From: Sulfitobacter sp. SK012
Lineage (GTDB): Bacteria > Pseudomonadota > Alphaproteobacteria > Rhodobacterales > Rhodobacteraceae
Direction of reading: 5' to 3'
Length of the DNA: 64,000 nucleotides
NCBI RefSeq assembly: GCF_003352085.1
Contig: NZ_CP025804.1
Coordinates: forward strand, 1,116,001-1,180,000
Positions 17,635 through 26,043 of the stretch are shown one piece after another. The position numbers were made by a program, and so were the translations under genes. Numbering within the stretch: position 1 is the stretch's first letter; each line of letters opens with the position of its first letter. Under the pieces are notes generated by a model, which saw only the letters and a program-made list of their open reading frames with translations, did no database searches and had not been told where the DNA came from.

Positions 17635-19227
17635 TTGGAAAATGATGTAAAAACAGAGTCAGGCGACGTTCCTCATTCAGGACATGACGATGTGTGCGCG
17701 TTTCTGGAGAACCTGACTGGCCCGTCGCGTGGTCGGATCACATGGCTTTCGTCCGGTACCTCGCGGGTGTCGATTGGGGCGGACCGAATGTTGCAGGCTG
17801 ATAGGGATGTTTCCTCAAAGCCAAGCTCTACTGCGTGCGCCCAATTGTCGTGGTCTGGCGAAGAATACCAGATTGAAGCCTTGTCTGGTTCAGACATTTG
17901 GGTGAACGGGCGCAAAATCGAGACAGCGCATCTCTTGCATGGTGACATGATCGAGTTTGGAACAGATGGGCCGATGTCGCGGTTTCGATTGTGCGGCAAT
18001 AGCTTTCCCACCAGTTGGCCGGTTGAAGAAATCCTGAGTGATGCGGTTGCCTACGCACGCACGAGCCGTCGGCCCATTGGACCGCGTCTGTCGAATGCGC
18101 TGTTCGATAGTTTGAGGCGGATATTGTTGGAAACGACAATCGTTTTTCGACTATCGGTTATTTTGGCACTGATGGTTCTGACCACCTTTGTCCTATGGCA
18201 GTATCGCAGTGACATTCGATTGGAGCAGAGGATCCAGAAAGAGGCCATGCGCCTTGAAGCCATCACAATCGCCCTTGCCGAAACGCGCCAAGAGGCGCTG
18301 GGCGCAGGCGAGCTTGCGGAGTTGCGAGAGCAGCTTGACCTGCAACTGAATACCAATGCTGAGCGGCTTGATTCGCTCGAACAGCGCCAAGGTTCTTCTG
18401 CCCGTGTCATAAGCGCATCGACCGCGTCAGTGGCGTTCCTGCAGGGCGCGTATGGGTTGAGGCAAGCAGAAAGCGGCAAACTGCTGCGCCATGTTCTGAG
18501 TTCGGACGGGACACCTATGCAGACGCCTTTTGGTAAGCCGGTGGTGGACATTGATGGCAAGGGAGAGCCCATTGAATTCCAGTTCACCGGCACGGGTTTT
18601 TTGCTCAAGGAAAGTGGTAAGCTTGTGACCAACCGGCATGTCGCCTTGCCTTGGACAAACAGTGATCAGCTGCTGGCCTTCGAACGAAGCGGGCTTGAAC
18701 CAGAGATGCTGAAGCTCTTGGCCTTCCTGCCTGGTTTACCAATGCCGTTTGAAACAGAATTTCTGGCGTCCAGCAAAAGCGCTGATCTAGCTTTGCTATC
18801 AATCGCAGCCTCCGCAACAAAAGACCGAGGGCTAACTCTAGCACAAGGCGTGCCGGAAATCGGAGATGAGGTCATCGTTATGGGCTTTGCTACTGGCCTG
18901 CGTGCCCTCTTGGCGCAGGCAGGATCTGATTTTCTCACCACATTACAAGAGAAGGGCGAAACAGATTTTTGGATGGTCGCAACGCGTTTGTCGGAGCAAA
19001 ACAGAATTGCGCCTCTCGCCAGTCGGGGCATCATAGCACAGATCACCAACAAGGCGGTTATCTATGATGCGGAAACAACCGGTGGCGGCAGTGGCGGGCC
19101 GGCGTTGGATCGCAACGGTCATGTGGTTGCTGTAAATGCCGCGATACTGCCTGAATTTGGGGGCGCGAACATCGGTGTTCCGGTGCGTGAAGTGCACCGC
19201 CTTCTGGAAGAATTTGCTGTGGAATGA
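17635..19227 (+). CDS. FHA domain - transmembrane - trypsin-like serine protease
   Basis: The start is a TTG at 17635 with GAGGA at suitable distance; the product has 530 residues. Residues about 25-120 look like a forkhead-associated phosphothreonine-binding domain (SRVSIGADRML, then DIWVNGRKIETAHLLHGDMIEFG). A single membrane helix lies at about 169-190 (IVFRLSVILALMVLTTFVLW), followed by a coiled-coil stretch to about 250. Residues 310-525 form a trypsin/DegP-like domain with His335 (TNRHVALPW), Asp384 (SADLALLS) and Ser486 (GGGSGGPAL), so the catalytic triad is complete. The layout suggests a cytoplasmic sensor half and a periplasmic protease half. No kinase or phosphatase gene is adjacent. 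The partner and substrate are unknown. Confidence 0.85.
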   Translation: MENDVKTESGDVPHSGHDDVCAFLENLTGPSRGRITWLSSGTSRVSIGADRMLQADRDVSSKPSSTACAQLSWSGEEYQIEALSGSDIWVNGRKIETAHLLHGDMIEFGTDGPMSRFRLCGNSFPTSWPVEEILSDAVAYARTSRRPIGPRLSNALFDSLRRILLETTIVFRLSVILALMVLTTFVLWQYRSDIRLEQRIQKEAMRLEAITIALAETRQEALGAGELAELREQLDLQLNTNAERLDSLEQRQGSSARVISASTASVAFLQGAYGLRQAESGKLLRHVLSSDGTPMQTPFGKPVVDIDGKGEPIEFQFTGTGFLLKESGKLVTNRHVALPWTNSDQLLAFERSGLEPEMLKLLAFLPGLPMPFETEFLASSKSADLALLSIAASATKDRGLTLAQGVPEIGDEVIVMGFATGLRALLAQAGSDFLTTLQEKGETDFWMVATRLSEQNRIAPLASRGIIAQITNKAVIYDAETTGGGSGGPALDRNGHVVAVNAAILPEFGGANIGVPVREVHRLLEEFAVE

Positions 19228-19430
19228 CGGGTATGAATTGCTCCGAAGTTCGAGAGCGCGAGGATTGCGCGACAAATTAGACCAAGAGCGGTCCCGCCAA
19301 GGTGATCACAGCGACCACGATCAGTAACGGACCCAATTCAATGCACTGCCCAGATTTATTCCGTTTTCTTTAGGATTTCGGTCATCCCTTGGTTCTCCAA
19401 TCACATATTGATCGGCCCGGCTGCGCCCGA

Positions 19431-19450
19431 AGTTTGCGCAGGGACAACGT
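19431..19450 (+). promoter_or_regulatory. Candidate Dnr/NnrR-type box AGTTTG-N8-CAACGT
   Basis: This site lies 52 bp upstream of the DUF1858 gene. TTTG-N8-CAAC matches the TTG-N8-CAA spacing of Fnr/Dnr/NnrR sites, and the six-base arms on both sides are identical to those of the site at 20491-20510. Confidence 0.62.
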
Positions 19451-19501
19451 TTGATTGGCTTGAAGCGGTTAGTCAAAGGGTAAGACAGGAGAGTAAGCGC
19501 T

Positions 19502-19711
19502 ATGAAACAGCAAAGCTTAGACGATCCTGATTTGTCGCTGGATATGTTGATGTCGCTTTGGCCGCAGACCATCGCTGTTTTCTTAAACCACAAGATGCTG
19601 TGCATCGGTTGTTTTGTCAGTTCGTTTCACACAGTTATTGACGCCTGCGTTGCCTATGATCTGGACGAAGCAGCATTTCGAGCAGAATTGCACGCAGCGG
19701 CTGGTCGTTAG
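19502..19711 (+). CDS. DUF1858-type small protein of the denitrification island
   Basis: The 69-residue product matches DUF1858: DLSLDMLMSLWPQTIAVFLNHKMLCIGCFVSSFHTVIDACVAYDLD, with the two conserved cysteines in CIGC and the helix after it. This domain occurs at the N-terminus of ScdA/RIC-type iron-repair proteins and as stand-alone proteins near nitrite and NO genes; its own role is not established. It ends convergently at the stop codon of the Crp/Fnr gene. A Dnr-type box lies upstream, suggesting induction by NO or low oxygen. Confidence 0.82.
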   Translation: MKQQSLDDPDLSLDMLMSLWPQTIAVFLNHKMLCIGCFVSSFHTVIDACVAYDLDEAAFRAELHAAAGR

Positions 19712-20401
19712 TTACGCACCACCCAGAACCACTAAACGGTGAGCGTCGCAAACGATGATCTTTTTGCGTTTGCTGCTGACCAACCCGTCTTTCTCCCAAG
19801 CACTTAAGAGGCGGCTCACCGTATGAAGGGTGGTGCCTGTCATCTCAGACACATCCTGCCGCGTGATGGGAAAGCTGATCTCGATGCCTTCGGCGGTTTG
19901 CCTGCCTGATTGGTTTACAAGCCGCAACAATGCGCGCGCGACGCGTTGCTCGACGTGCTGTGTCGACATCTCGATGATGCGGTTGTTCATTTCGGCAACG
20001 CGGTCTCCGATCGTCTTGTAGGTGTCAGCGCCAAATCCTGGGTAATCCGCTACAAATTGTTCCCATAGCGACGCCGGCCAGCATAGGGTCAACAGCTCTG
20101 ATGCGGCGATGGCGGTTGCAGGGTAGGTATCGCGCCTGAGAGCTGGTGCTATTCCAAACAGCTGTCCTGCGGGGACGTGTAGGGCAGTGACTTGTTCCCC
20201 GTCCGGTGTCGTTTTGACCACGCGGATCGTCCCGTCCAACAGCAGATAGAAACTGTTGGACGGCGCACCTTCGTCGAAAACAGCAGTGCCCGCGTCAAAG
20301 CGACGGCTGGTTGCGCGGTCCAGAATTGATTTTATTTGTGGCCGATCCAACTTGGAGAACGGTGGCAAAGGCGATAGCAGGCTTTCGTCTAATTTATTCA
20401 C
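19712..20401 (-). CDS. nnrR: Crp/Fnr-family regulator, Dnr/NnrR type
   Basis: The frame is open far upstream, but protein-like sequence begins at the GTG read from 20401 (VNKLDESLLSPLPPF), giving 229 residues, the usual size. Residues about 25-110 form the cyclic-nucleotide-like domain (FDEGAPSNSFYLLLDGTIRVVK). The C-terminal winged helix includes ITRQDVSEMTGTTLHTVSRLLSAWEKDGLV. It lacks the N-terminal cysteine cluster of Fnr, which fits the Dnr/NnrR branch that senses NO and activates nitrite and NO reductase genes; the branch assignment is inferred from context. It is divergent from pseudoazurin/nirK, with a matching box between them. Confidence 0.8.
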   Translation of the reverse strand: MNKLDESLLSPLPPFSKLDRPQIKSILDRATSRRFDAGTAVFDEGAPSNSFYLLLDGTIRVVKTTPDGEQVTALHVPAGQLFGIAPALRRDTYPATAIAASELLTLCWPASLWEQFVADYPGFGADTYKTIGDRVAEMNNRIIEMSTQHVEQRVARALLRLVNQSGRQTAEGIEISFPITRQDVSEMTGTTLHTVSRLLSAWEKDGLVSSKRKKIIVCDAHRLVVLGGA

Positions 20402-20490
20402 AGTGATGTCCCGATACCGCGGTGCTTTGTGTCTAAGGGCAACCGACGCAAATTGCCAGTATTCAAGCGATTTCCCCCACTCCGATCTGA

Positions 20491-20510
20491 AGTTTGCTCT
20501 TGCGCAACGT
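20491..20510 (+). promoter_or_regulatory. Candidate Dnr/NnrR-type box AGTTTG-N8-CAACGT before pseudoazurin-nirK
   Basis: The site is centred 70 bp upstream of the pseudoazurin ATG, where a class II activator site near -41 would fit. Its arms are identical to those at 19431-19450, while the eight central bases differ. Confidence 0.65.
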
Positions 20511-20570
20511 TCGCGCCCTGCGTGGCCGTTAACCCTATTGGCAACACCGAACCATTCGAAAGGAAATGAA

Positions 20571-21002
20571 ATGTTTCGCACACTACTGACATCCGCCGCA
20601 GTAATCTTTGCCCTTGGTGGCATCGCCTCAGCCGAAACCTTTGAGGTCAAGATGCTGAACAAGGGTGAAGGGGGGCGCATGATATTTGAACCTGCCGCTC
20701 TGCGTATCGCTGTTGGTGACACGGTCAAGTTTCTGGCTTCCGACAAGGGCCACAACGCCGAAAGCATTGACGGCATGATGCCCGAGGGTGCCACCGAATT
20801 TTCTGGCAAGATCAACGAAGAGATCGAAGTCACCCTGACCGAGCCTGGGTTTTTCGGTGTCAAATGCAAGCCGCATTTTGCGATGGGCATGGTGATGGTC
20901 ATCGCTGTTGGTGACGAAACCACCGCACCAGACAGCTTTCTGGAGGGGCGTTTGCCCAAGAAAGCCAAAAAGAACTTTGAAGAGGCCCTAGCCGGTCTTT
21001 GA
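20571..21002 (+). CDS. Pseudoazurin (type 1 copper electron carrier)
   Basis: The ATG at 20571 has AAAGGA upstream and opens a 143-residue precursor with a signal peptide ([17 protein letters not shown]). The type 1 copper ligands are His61 (DKGHNAE), Cys99 and His102 (VKCKPH) and Met107 (AMGM), spaced as in pseudoazurins. It shuttles electrons in the periplasm to copper nitrite reductase, whose gene follows 56 bp downstream on the same strand. A Dnr-type box lies upstream. Confidence 0.95.
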   Translation: MFRTLLTSAAVIFALGGIASAETFEVKMLNKGEGGRMIFEPAALRIAVGDTVKFLASDKGHNAESIDGMMPEGATEFSGKINEEIEVTLTEPGFFGVKCKPHFAMGMVMVIAVGDETTAPDSFLEGRLPKKAKKNFEEALAGL

Positions 21003-21058
21003 AAGCCCAAGTGTGGGGCCATTCTGGTCCCGCCACCCTCATCGAAGGAAACCATATT

Positions 21059-22276
21059 ATGTCAAAGCTCATTAACCCTGGCCTTATGAAAACCAACCGC
21101 CGTAACGTTCTGCGCGGTTCCGTCCTTGCTGGTGCTGCGGCGCTGGCAGGGACTGGCGCAATGGCCCGCACCCGCACGCCAAAACTTGATATTGCCAATG
21201 CTACCTCAGCAAAGCTCTACAAGGCCGCAGCGCAGCAAACCGCAGACAGCACTGCAAAACCAGCGGACCTGTCGGCCTATACCCGGGTCGTACAAGAGAT
21301 GGTCGCGCCGCCCTATGCCCCTGTCCATGAACAAGTCGCGACCGGTGGACCAAAGATTGTCGAAATCACCTTGGAAACCACTGAACGTCTGATGGTGGTG
21401 GACGAAGATACAGGTGCCTCTGTCTGGGCGTTGACCTACAACGGCTCTGTGCCCGGACCGCTCATTATCGTCCACGAGGGCGACATGGTTGAACTGACAT
21501 TGCGCAACCCTGTGGATAGCATGATGGAGCATAACATCGACTTTCACGCCTCAACTGGCGCGCTGGGCGGTGGTGGTTTGACCCACGTTTTCCCTGGCGA
21601 AGAAACTGTGCTGCGCTGGAAAGCGACCAAGCCAGGTTGCTTTACTTATCACTGTGCCCCAGGTGGCGCGATGATCCCGTATCACGTCACGCACGGCATG
21701 AACGGTGCGGTGATGGTGTTGCCCCGTGACGGGCTTAAGGACGGTGACGGCAATCAGCTGACCTATGACAAAATCGCGTATATCGGCGAGCAGGATTACT
21801 ATCTGCCCAAAGATGCGGACGGCGAGTATATCGCCTACGAGGCGGCGGGCGATGACTATGCTGACAGCCTTGATGCGATGCGCACGCTTACCCCGACCCA
21901 CTGTGTCTTTAACGGGGCGGTTGGGGCGATTACCGGCGAAAACGCGATGAGCTTCAATGTCGGTGAGACTGTGCTGATGATCCACAATCAGGCCAACCGC
22001 GACAGCCGTCCGCACCTGATCGGTGGACACGGTAACTTTGTCTGGGAAACGTCGTTCAGCGAGGCTCCCTTAACCGGTCTTGAGACATGGTTTGTACGGG
22101 GCGGCACTGCAATGGCGGCGATGTACACATTCGAACAACCAGGCGTCTATGCCTATGTGAACCACAACTTGATCGAGGCGGCGTTACTTGGTGCAACCGC
22201 GCATTTCGTGGTCGATGGAGAGTGGGACAATTCTCTGATGGAGCAGGTCTCAGAGCCGCGGGAATTCGCGACCTGA
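21059..22276 (+). CDS. nirK: Copper-containing nitrite reductase (NO-forming)
   Basis: The start at 21059 is preferred over upstream frames because GAAGGA precedes it; the precursor is 405 residues. A Tat-like signal ([19 protein letters not shown]) suggests export after folding. Both cupredoxin domains are present. Type 1 copper ligands are His158, Cys199, His209 and Met214; type 2 ligands include His163, His198 and His324 (GGHGNFVW). The catalytic Asp161 in HNIDFH is also kept. It reduces nitrite to NO in the periplasm, receiving electrons from the adjacent pseudoazurin. Gene order and spacing suggest a pseudoazurin-nirK-nirV operon. No NO reductase gene is in the window. Confidence 0.97.
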   Translation: MSKLINPGLMKTNRRNVLRGSVLAGAAALAGTGAMARTRTPKLDIANATSAKLYKAAAQQTADSTAKPADLSAYTRVVQEMVAPPYAPVHEQVATGGPKIVEITLETTERLMVVDEDTGASVWALTYNGSVPGPLIIVHEGDMVELTLRNPVDSMMEHNIDFHASTGALGGGGLTHVFPGEETVLRWKATKPGCFTYHCAPGGAMIPYHVTHGMNGAVMVLPRDGLKDGDGNQLTYDKIAYIGEQDYYLPKDADGEYIAYEAAGDDYADSLDAMRTLTPTHCVFNGAVGAITGENAMSFNVGETVLMIHNQANRDSRPHLIGGHGNFVWETSFSEAPLTGLETWFVRGGTAMAAMYTFEQPGVYAYVNHNLIEAALLGATAHFVVDGEWDNSLMEQVSEPREFAT

Positions 22277-22297
22277 AACTTCTCGGAGGATAAATGA

Positions 22298-23026
22298 ATG
22301 ACCAATGCGATGTCCAAAAAGAGCCTGATGATCTTGCTTGTGGGCGTCGCTTTGGCAATCGGGGCGGTGCAGATAATGCACCGCCCCGATCGTGCATTTG
22401 GACCTGATATTCACACGAAAACAGTAGCCATGGGCAACGGACAACGCTTGCACGTGCAAACCCGCGAAGTGACTGTGGCACAGTGGCAGGCATGCCATGG
22501 CGCAGGTCAATGCACTCTGGAGCTTAAGGCCCATGACAAGGACGTGGATTACCCTGCAACGGGCCTAAGCTACCCCGATACAATGGAATACTTGTACTGG
22601 ATAAATGCGAACAGTGATACGGCGTGGCGCCTGCCCACTGCTGATGAATGGACCGAGCTTGCACAGGAGGTGATGCCTCAACAGGCCGATCCGATCTTTA
22701 CGGATCCGTCCCTGACGTGGGCCTCGGCTTATTTAATGGAGGCCAATGCAACCGGGCGCGCGCTGCGTCCGAGTGGAGCGTTTAGCGCGACGTCGGCCGG
22801 CATTGAGGATCTGGACGGTAACGTTTGGGAATGGACCCAAGATTGCTATGCCGGTGCCAGCGGGCAGGGCACCAAGACCGATCCCGCGCGTTGCCCCGCT
22901 TATATCATGGGAGGAGAGCATGAGGCTGTCATGTCGTATCTTGTCCGTGATCCCGCCAGAGGAGGTTGCGCCGTCGGTGCGACACCTGCGCATTTGGGGA
23001 TGCGAATGGTATCGGACGAAGGGTAG
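22298..23026 (+). CDS. nirV: NirV, formylglycine-generating-enzyme-like protein
   Basis: The 242-residue product starts 21 bp after nirK with GGAGG upstream. It has an N-terminal membrane anchor (about residues 9-24) and an FGE-sulfatase fold: TREVTVAQWQACHGAG, then WRLPTADEWTELAQEV, DLDGNVWEWTQDCY and RGGCAVGATPAHLGMRMV. NirV regularly accompanies nirK; a role in maturation or assembly has been suggested but not proven. Confidence 0.92.
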   Translation: MTNAMSKKSLMILLVGVALAIGAVQIMHRPDRAFGPDIHTKTVAMGNGQRLHVQTREVTVAQWQACHGAGQCTLELKAHDKDVDYPATGLSYPDTMEYLYWINANSDTAWRLPTADEWTELAQEVMPQQADPIFTDPSLTWASAYLMEANATGRALRPSGAFSATSAGIEDLDGNVWEWTQDCYAGASGQGTKTDPARCPAYIMGGEHEAVMSYLVRDPARGGCAVGATPAHLGMRMVSDEG

Positions 23027-23043
23027 TGCGCCATATGTTTAAG

Positions 23044-23068
23044 CTGATCTAAATCGAGCTTAGATCAG
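23044..23068. terminator. Hairpin between convergent nirV and haemoglobin genes
   Basis: CTGATCTAA and TTAGATCAG form a perfect 9-bp stem around a 7-base loop, followed on the plus strand by GTATTTTA. It starts 18 bp after nirV and overlaps the last codons of the minus-strand haemoglobin gene, so it could end transcription from both sides. Confidence 0.65.
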
Positions 23069-23456
23069 GTATTTTATGTTTAGCGCATGACGAAGGGAGG
23101 CGGTAGCTCAGGCCGCGCCCAATCCTATGGGCCAGCGCTGACCATGCTTGGGCGAGGGGCGGTGGTAGTTCTTTTTCAAGGACCGCATCGAACAGCGAAA
23201 GCCAAACCGCAAAGTGATCGCTTTTGACGTTGCCCGCAGCGGCATGAACTTGCATCGGATTACCGTTGTAACACCGCTCTAGCAGAAGCGCATTTCGCCA
23301 GACAAGTTCGATCTTTGCCTCGTGTGGCGGCCAGTCTGTCACATGCGCTGCAAAGACGGGCCCAAGCACTGGGTCAACACGTACTTGGGCGTAAAATTGT
23401 GCCACGACTTTTTGAATTTGGTCCACAGTGACCGGAATGCGCGGCGGAATGCTCAA
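23049..23456 (-). CDS. Group III truncated haemoglobin
   Basis: The 135-residue product matches the group III truncated globins: VDQIQKVVAQFYAQVRVDPVLGPVF in the A/B region, WRNALLLERCYNGNPMQVH in the E region, and the proximal haem ligand His81 in VKSDHFAVWLSLFDAVLE. Such globins bind NO or oxygen and are implicated in NO or nitrosative-stress protection. The start is TTG at 23456, which overlaps the TGA of the upstream 51-residue gene in the string TTGA, implying translational coupling. It lies inside the nitrite reduction island next to nsrR. Confidence 0.9.
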   Translation of the reverse strand: MSIPPRIPVTVDQIQKVVAQFYAQVRVDPVLGPVFAAHVTDWPPHEAKIELVWRNALLLERCYNGNPMQVHAAAGNVKSDHFAVWLSLFDAVLEKELPPPLAQAWSALAHRIGRGLSYRLPSSCAKHKIPDLSSI

Positions 23457-23608
23457 ACCACGAAGATCCAGACGAAAGCCAAGCTGACCACAAGATAGAC
23501 AAGCGTGTTGACCATCCAGCGCAGCAACCCTGCCTCACCCTCAGGATCGACGCCCATTTTTTCGCAAACTTTGGTGCCAGGCCACAGGAAGGCTTCGGAA
23601 AGTGTCAT
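23453..23608 (-). CDS. 51-residue membrane protein coupled to the truncated haemoglobin
   Basis: Reading from the ATG at 23608, the protein starts MTLSEAFLWPGTKVCEKMGVDPEGEAG, then a hydrophobic helix VNTLVYLVVSLAFVWIFVV ends it. GGAGA precedes the start. The polar N-terminal half contains one cysteine, and the single membrane span runs to the very C-terminus. The stop codon overlaps the TTG start of the haemoglobin gene. The neat codon structure and overlap argue that it is a real gene. I recall similar short ORFs near nitrite/NO genes in related bacteria but know no function. Confidence 0.75.
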   Translation of the reverse strand: MTLSEAFLWPGTKVCEKMGVDPEGEAGLLRWMVNTLVYLVVSLAFVWIFVV

Positions 23609-23631
23609 GAGAATCTCCATTAATCGGTATT

Positions 23632-23650
23632 CTAGATACGTATTATCTAG
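23632..23650. promoter_or_regulatory. Perfect inverted repeat CTAGATA-N5-TATCTAG, candidate NsrR operator
   Basis: The 7-5-7 palindrome sits between the divergent haemoglobin unit (start 23608) and nsrR (start 23690), 23 and 39 bp from the two start codons. That is where an autoregulating Rrf2 repressor should bind and control both directions. Confidence 0.65.
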
Positions 23651-23689
23651 CGCTTTTAATTGCGCACTTCAAATGCTAAATATAGTACC

Positions 23690-24118
23690 ATGCAATTGGA
23701 CAAATTTACCGACTACGCTTTGCGGATCCTGATCACACTGGCCGTGAGGACGCCCGCGCGCATCCCCACATCCCAGATCGCTTTGCTTTACAATTTGTCC
23801 GAACATCACCTGTCCAAGGTCGCGACACAGCTTGTTGCCGAAGGCTTTGCTATTTCCGAACGTGGACGCAATGGCGGGCTGACCCTTGGGCGAAGTGCCG
23901 ACCTGATTAGCATTGGCGATGTCGTTCGGGCGATGAAGCGCAATGATCCAGTGGTGGAGTGTTTCGGAACCAACAAGTCCTGCCTGATCCTGAACGCTTG
24001 CGGGTTGAGGGGGCCGCTTGCCCAAGCGCAGGAGGCATTCTTTGCCACGCTTGATAGTTATACATTGGAAGATGTTGCGCAGCCGCGCAGCGCGCTCGCG
24101 ACGCTTCTTGAGGTGTGA
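23690..24118 (+). CDS. nsrR: Rrf2-family regulator, NsrR-like NO sensor
   Basis: The start MQLDKFTDYALRILITLAV at 23690 matches the family N-terminus, giving 142 residues. A winged helix-turn-helix (TSQIALLYNLSEHHLSKVATQLVAEG, then GRNGGLTLGR) is followed by three cysteines, Cys91, Cys98 and Cys104 (ECFGTNKSCLILNAC). Their spacing agrees with the iron-sulphur cluster ligands of NsrR. NsrR represses NO-response genes until NO damages its cluster. It is divergent from the haemoglobin unit, with a perfect palindrome between. Confidence 0.9.
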   Translation: MQLDKFTDYALRILITLAVRTPARIPTSQIALLYNLSEHHLSKVATQLVAEGFAISERGRNGGLTLGRSADLISIGDVVRAMKRNDPVVECFGTNKSCLILNACGLRGPLAQAQEAFFATLDSYTLEDVAQPRSALATLLEV

Positions 24119-24376
24119 GCGCACTTTTAGGGGATGGATGATCGCGGGGACACCGGCACCCTGAAAAGATGTTTGTGACGGTGAACGGCAAGACCTAGCA
24201 TTGTCAGATTAAGATCACTTGCTATACTTTTTGCGCGGATCTCAGGCTGGTTTCCTTCGCTGATACTTCGAGAGGTCGGCCAAATATGGATTTTTGTTCA
24301 GCCTGTTAGAGAATTAGAGCAGGGCAGGCGGCCTCAAAGCTTTGCTCTGACAATGCCTCCAAGGAGAAACCGGATT

Positions 24377-25744
24377 TTGTCAAAAGTACTGAAATCACTG
24401 TCAGTCACATTGTTTGCCGCAACGATGGGCGCAGGGGCTCAAGCCCAGAGCACTGACCTGCGCATTGCAGCACGCGATAGTTATATCTTCACTTATCCTT
24501 TGGTGATGATGTACCGCACGATGTACCTGCAAGCGATCGAAGAGGGGTCGCCGTCCTACGCAGGCGGAATGGGCGAATGGCTGCATCTTGGTGTCGCGTC
24601 TCCAGAAGACAACGATATCGTCACCCCCAACAATGACACGCCCTATTCCTACGCTTGGGTGGATTTGCGCGCTGAGCCTTGGGTGCTGACGATGCCTGAG
24701 ATCGGCGCTGACAGGTTCTATACGTCTCAGTGGGATGATCTGTGGGGCTATGTGCTGGATAATGCTGGCTCTGTAAACGACGGCAATGATGGCGTTTCCG
24801 TCATGCTTGTCGTGCCTGGTTGGGAGGGCGATCTGCCAGAGGGGATCGACCGGGTCATTCAAGGTGAAACGTCCTTTCTAGGGACGTTGACTCGCACTCA
24901 GGTCCTGGGCTCTGATCAACCGAGTGATCTGGATCGCATCCAGCAGAGATATGTGCTGGAGCCCCTGAGTGCATTTCTGGGGCAACCGGCCCCTCAACAG
25001 GCTGAAACTATCGATTGGTTAGGCTGGGAAGAAGGTGCGGAGTTCGAACTGGGTTACTGGACCCATGCCGCTCGGCTGCTACCGCTTGTCGAACGACTTG
25101 ATGTGGATACTGAGGCGTATTCGGCTTTGGCTATGCTTGGAATTGAAAGTGGGCAACCTTTTGATATTGAGGGGCTAGACGACACACAAAAAGCGACGCT
25201 GCAGGCTGGGATCGACGATGCGCGCGCCCTTTTGGCGGCGCAAGCAGGGCAGCTGACAGATGGCACAAAACTCTTTGGCCCTCGAAGTGCAGTCGGGCAG
25301 CGGTATCTAGACCGCGCCTTGGGTGTTTATGTCGGGATATTCGGCAATACTAAGGACGTATCCGTGTACCTCAACCGGGTCGTGGACGATCAGGGCCACC
25401 CGTTGGACGGATCCAAAGCCTCCTATGAAATGACATTTGCGAAAGGCGAACTGCCACCGGTGGATTTCTTTTGGTCCATGACGATGTATCGCCTGCCCGA
25501 ACGGCTTTTAGTTGCCAACGCGATTGATAGGTTTTCCATTGGCAGCGCTACTCCAGGTGTTGTCACGGCGGACGACGGATCTCTGACCCTCTACATCAGC
25601 GCAGAGCCGCCCAAACCCGAAGCACGATCGAACTGGTTGCCTGCCCCTGACGGCCCCTTTTGGATGGTATTGCGCAACTATGGCCCCGGAGAGAGTATTT
25701 TGGACCGGACATATGATCTGCCCCCCGTTCGCATCATAGAGTGA
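24377..25744 (+). CDS. Exported DUF1254-DUF1214 protein
   Basis: The TTG at 24377 follows AAGGAG at suitable distance and gives a 455-residue precursor with a signal peptide (LSVTLFAATMGAGAQAQ); an ATG at 24353 is also in frame but would precede the ribosome site. DUF1254 is recognisable in the N-terminal half (DSYIFTYPLVMMYRTMYLQ, then TPNNDTPYSYAWVDLRAEPWVL, YTSQWDDLWGYVLDN). DUF1214 covers the end (GQRYLDRALGVYVGIFGN, then FFWSMTMYRLPERLLVANA, then PFWMVLRNYGP). These periplasmic proteins have no settled function. It is the second DUF1254 protein in the window but lacks the OmpA domain of the first. Confidence 0.9.
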   Translation: MSKVLKSLSVTLFAATMGAGAQAQSTDLRIAARDSYIFTYPLVMMYRTMYLQAIEEGSPSYAGGMGEWLHLGVASPEDNDIVTPNNDTPYSYAWVDLRAEPWVLTMPEIGADRFYTSQWDDLWGYVLDNAGSVNDGNDGVSVMLVVPGWEGDLPEGIDRVIQGETSFLGTLTRTQVLGSDQPSDLDRIQQRYVLEPLSAFLGQPAPQQAETIDWLGWEEGAEFELGYWTHAARLLPLVERLDVDTEAYSALAMLGIESGQPFDIEGLDDTQKATLQAGIDDARALLAAQAGQLTDGTKLFGPRSAVGQRYLDRALGVYVGIFGNTKDVSVYLNRVVDDQGHPLDGSKASYEMTFAKGELPPVDFFWSMTMYRLPERLLVANAIDRFSIGSATPGVVTADDGSLTLYISAEPPKPEARSNWLPAPDGPFWMVLRNYGPGESILDRTYDLPPVRIIE

Positions 25745-26043
25745 CGGCTTTCGACACGTGATTGCTATAGGTCGGGTGAGGTTAAGCTGTTCGGTGAGTT
25801 ACACCCTTCAACTCAGTGTTGGGGGCACAATTTGGTAAAACTAACACGAAATATCTTAGCATATTCTTGGGTGCCAAAATACCGCTGGAATGACCCTCGC
25901 GCACCTGCGCTACGCGCTTACCCTGAAAATACCACCCAGAGTGAAGTGTTTTTCAAACCACGACCATGGCAATTGAAGCGGCCTCTAAAGGACAGCCTGA
26001 TTGTCGTTGCAGAAACCAGTTCGCATTTACCTGCCAGCGCTCG

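Noticed and set aside
19712..21055. A 447-residue reading of the Crp/Fnr frame
   Set aside because: The first 218 residues are antisense to pseudoazurin and nirK; protein-like sequence starts at the GTG at 20401.
23652..23680. A TTG-N7-CAA element (TTGCGCACTTCAA) near the nsrR start as another Dnr box
   Set aside because: The spacer is seven rather than eight bases, unlike the two matching sites elsewhere, so it is probably chance.
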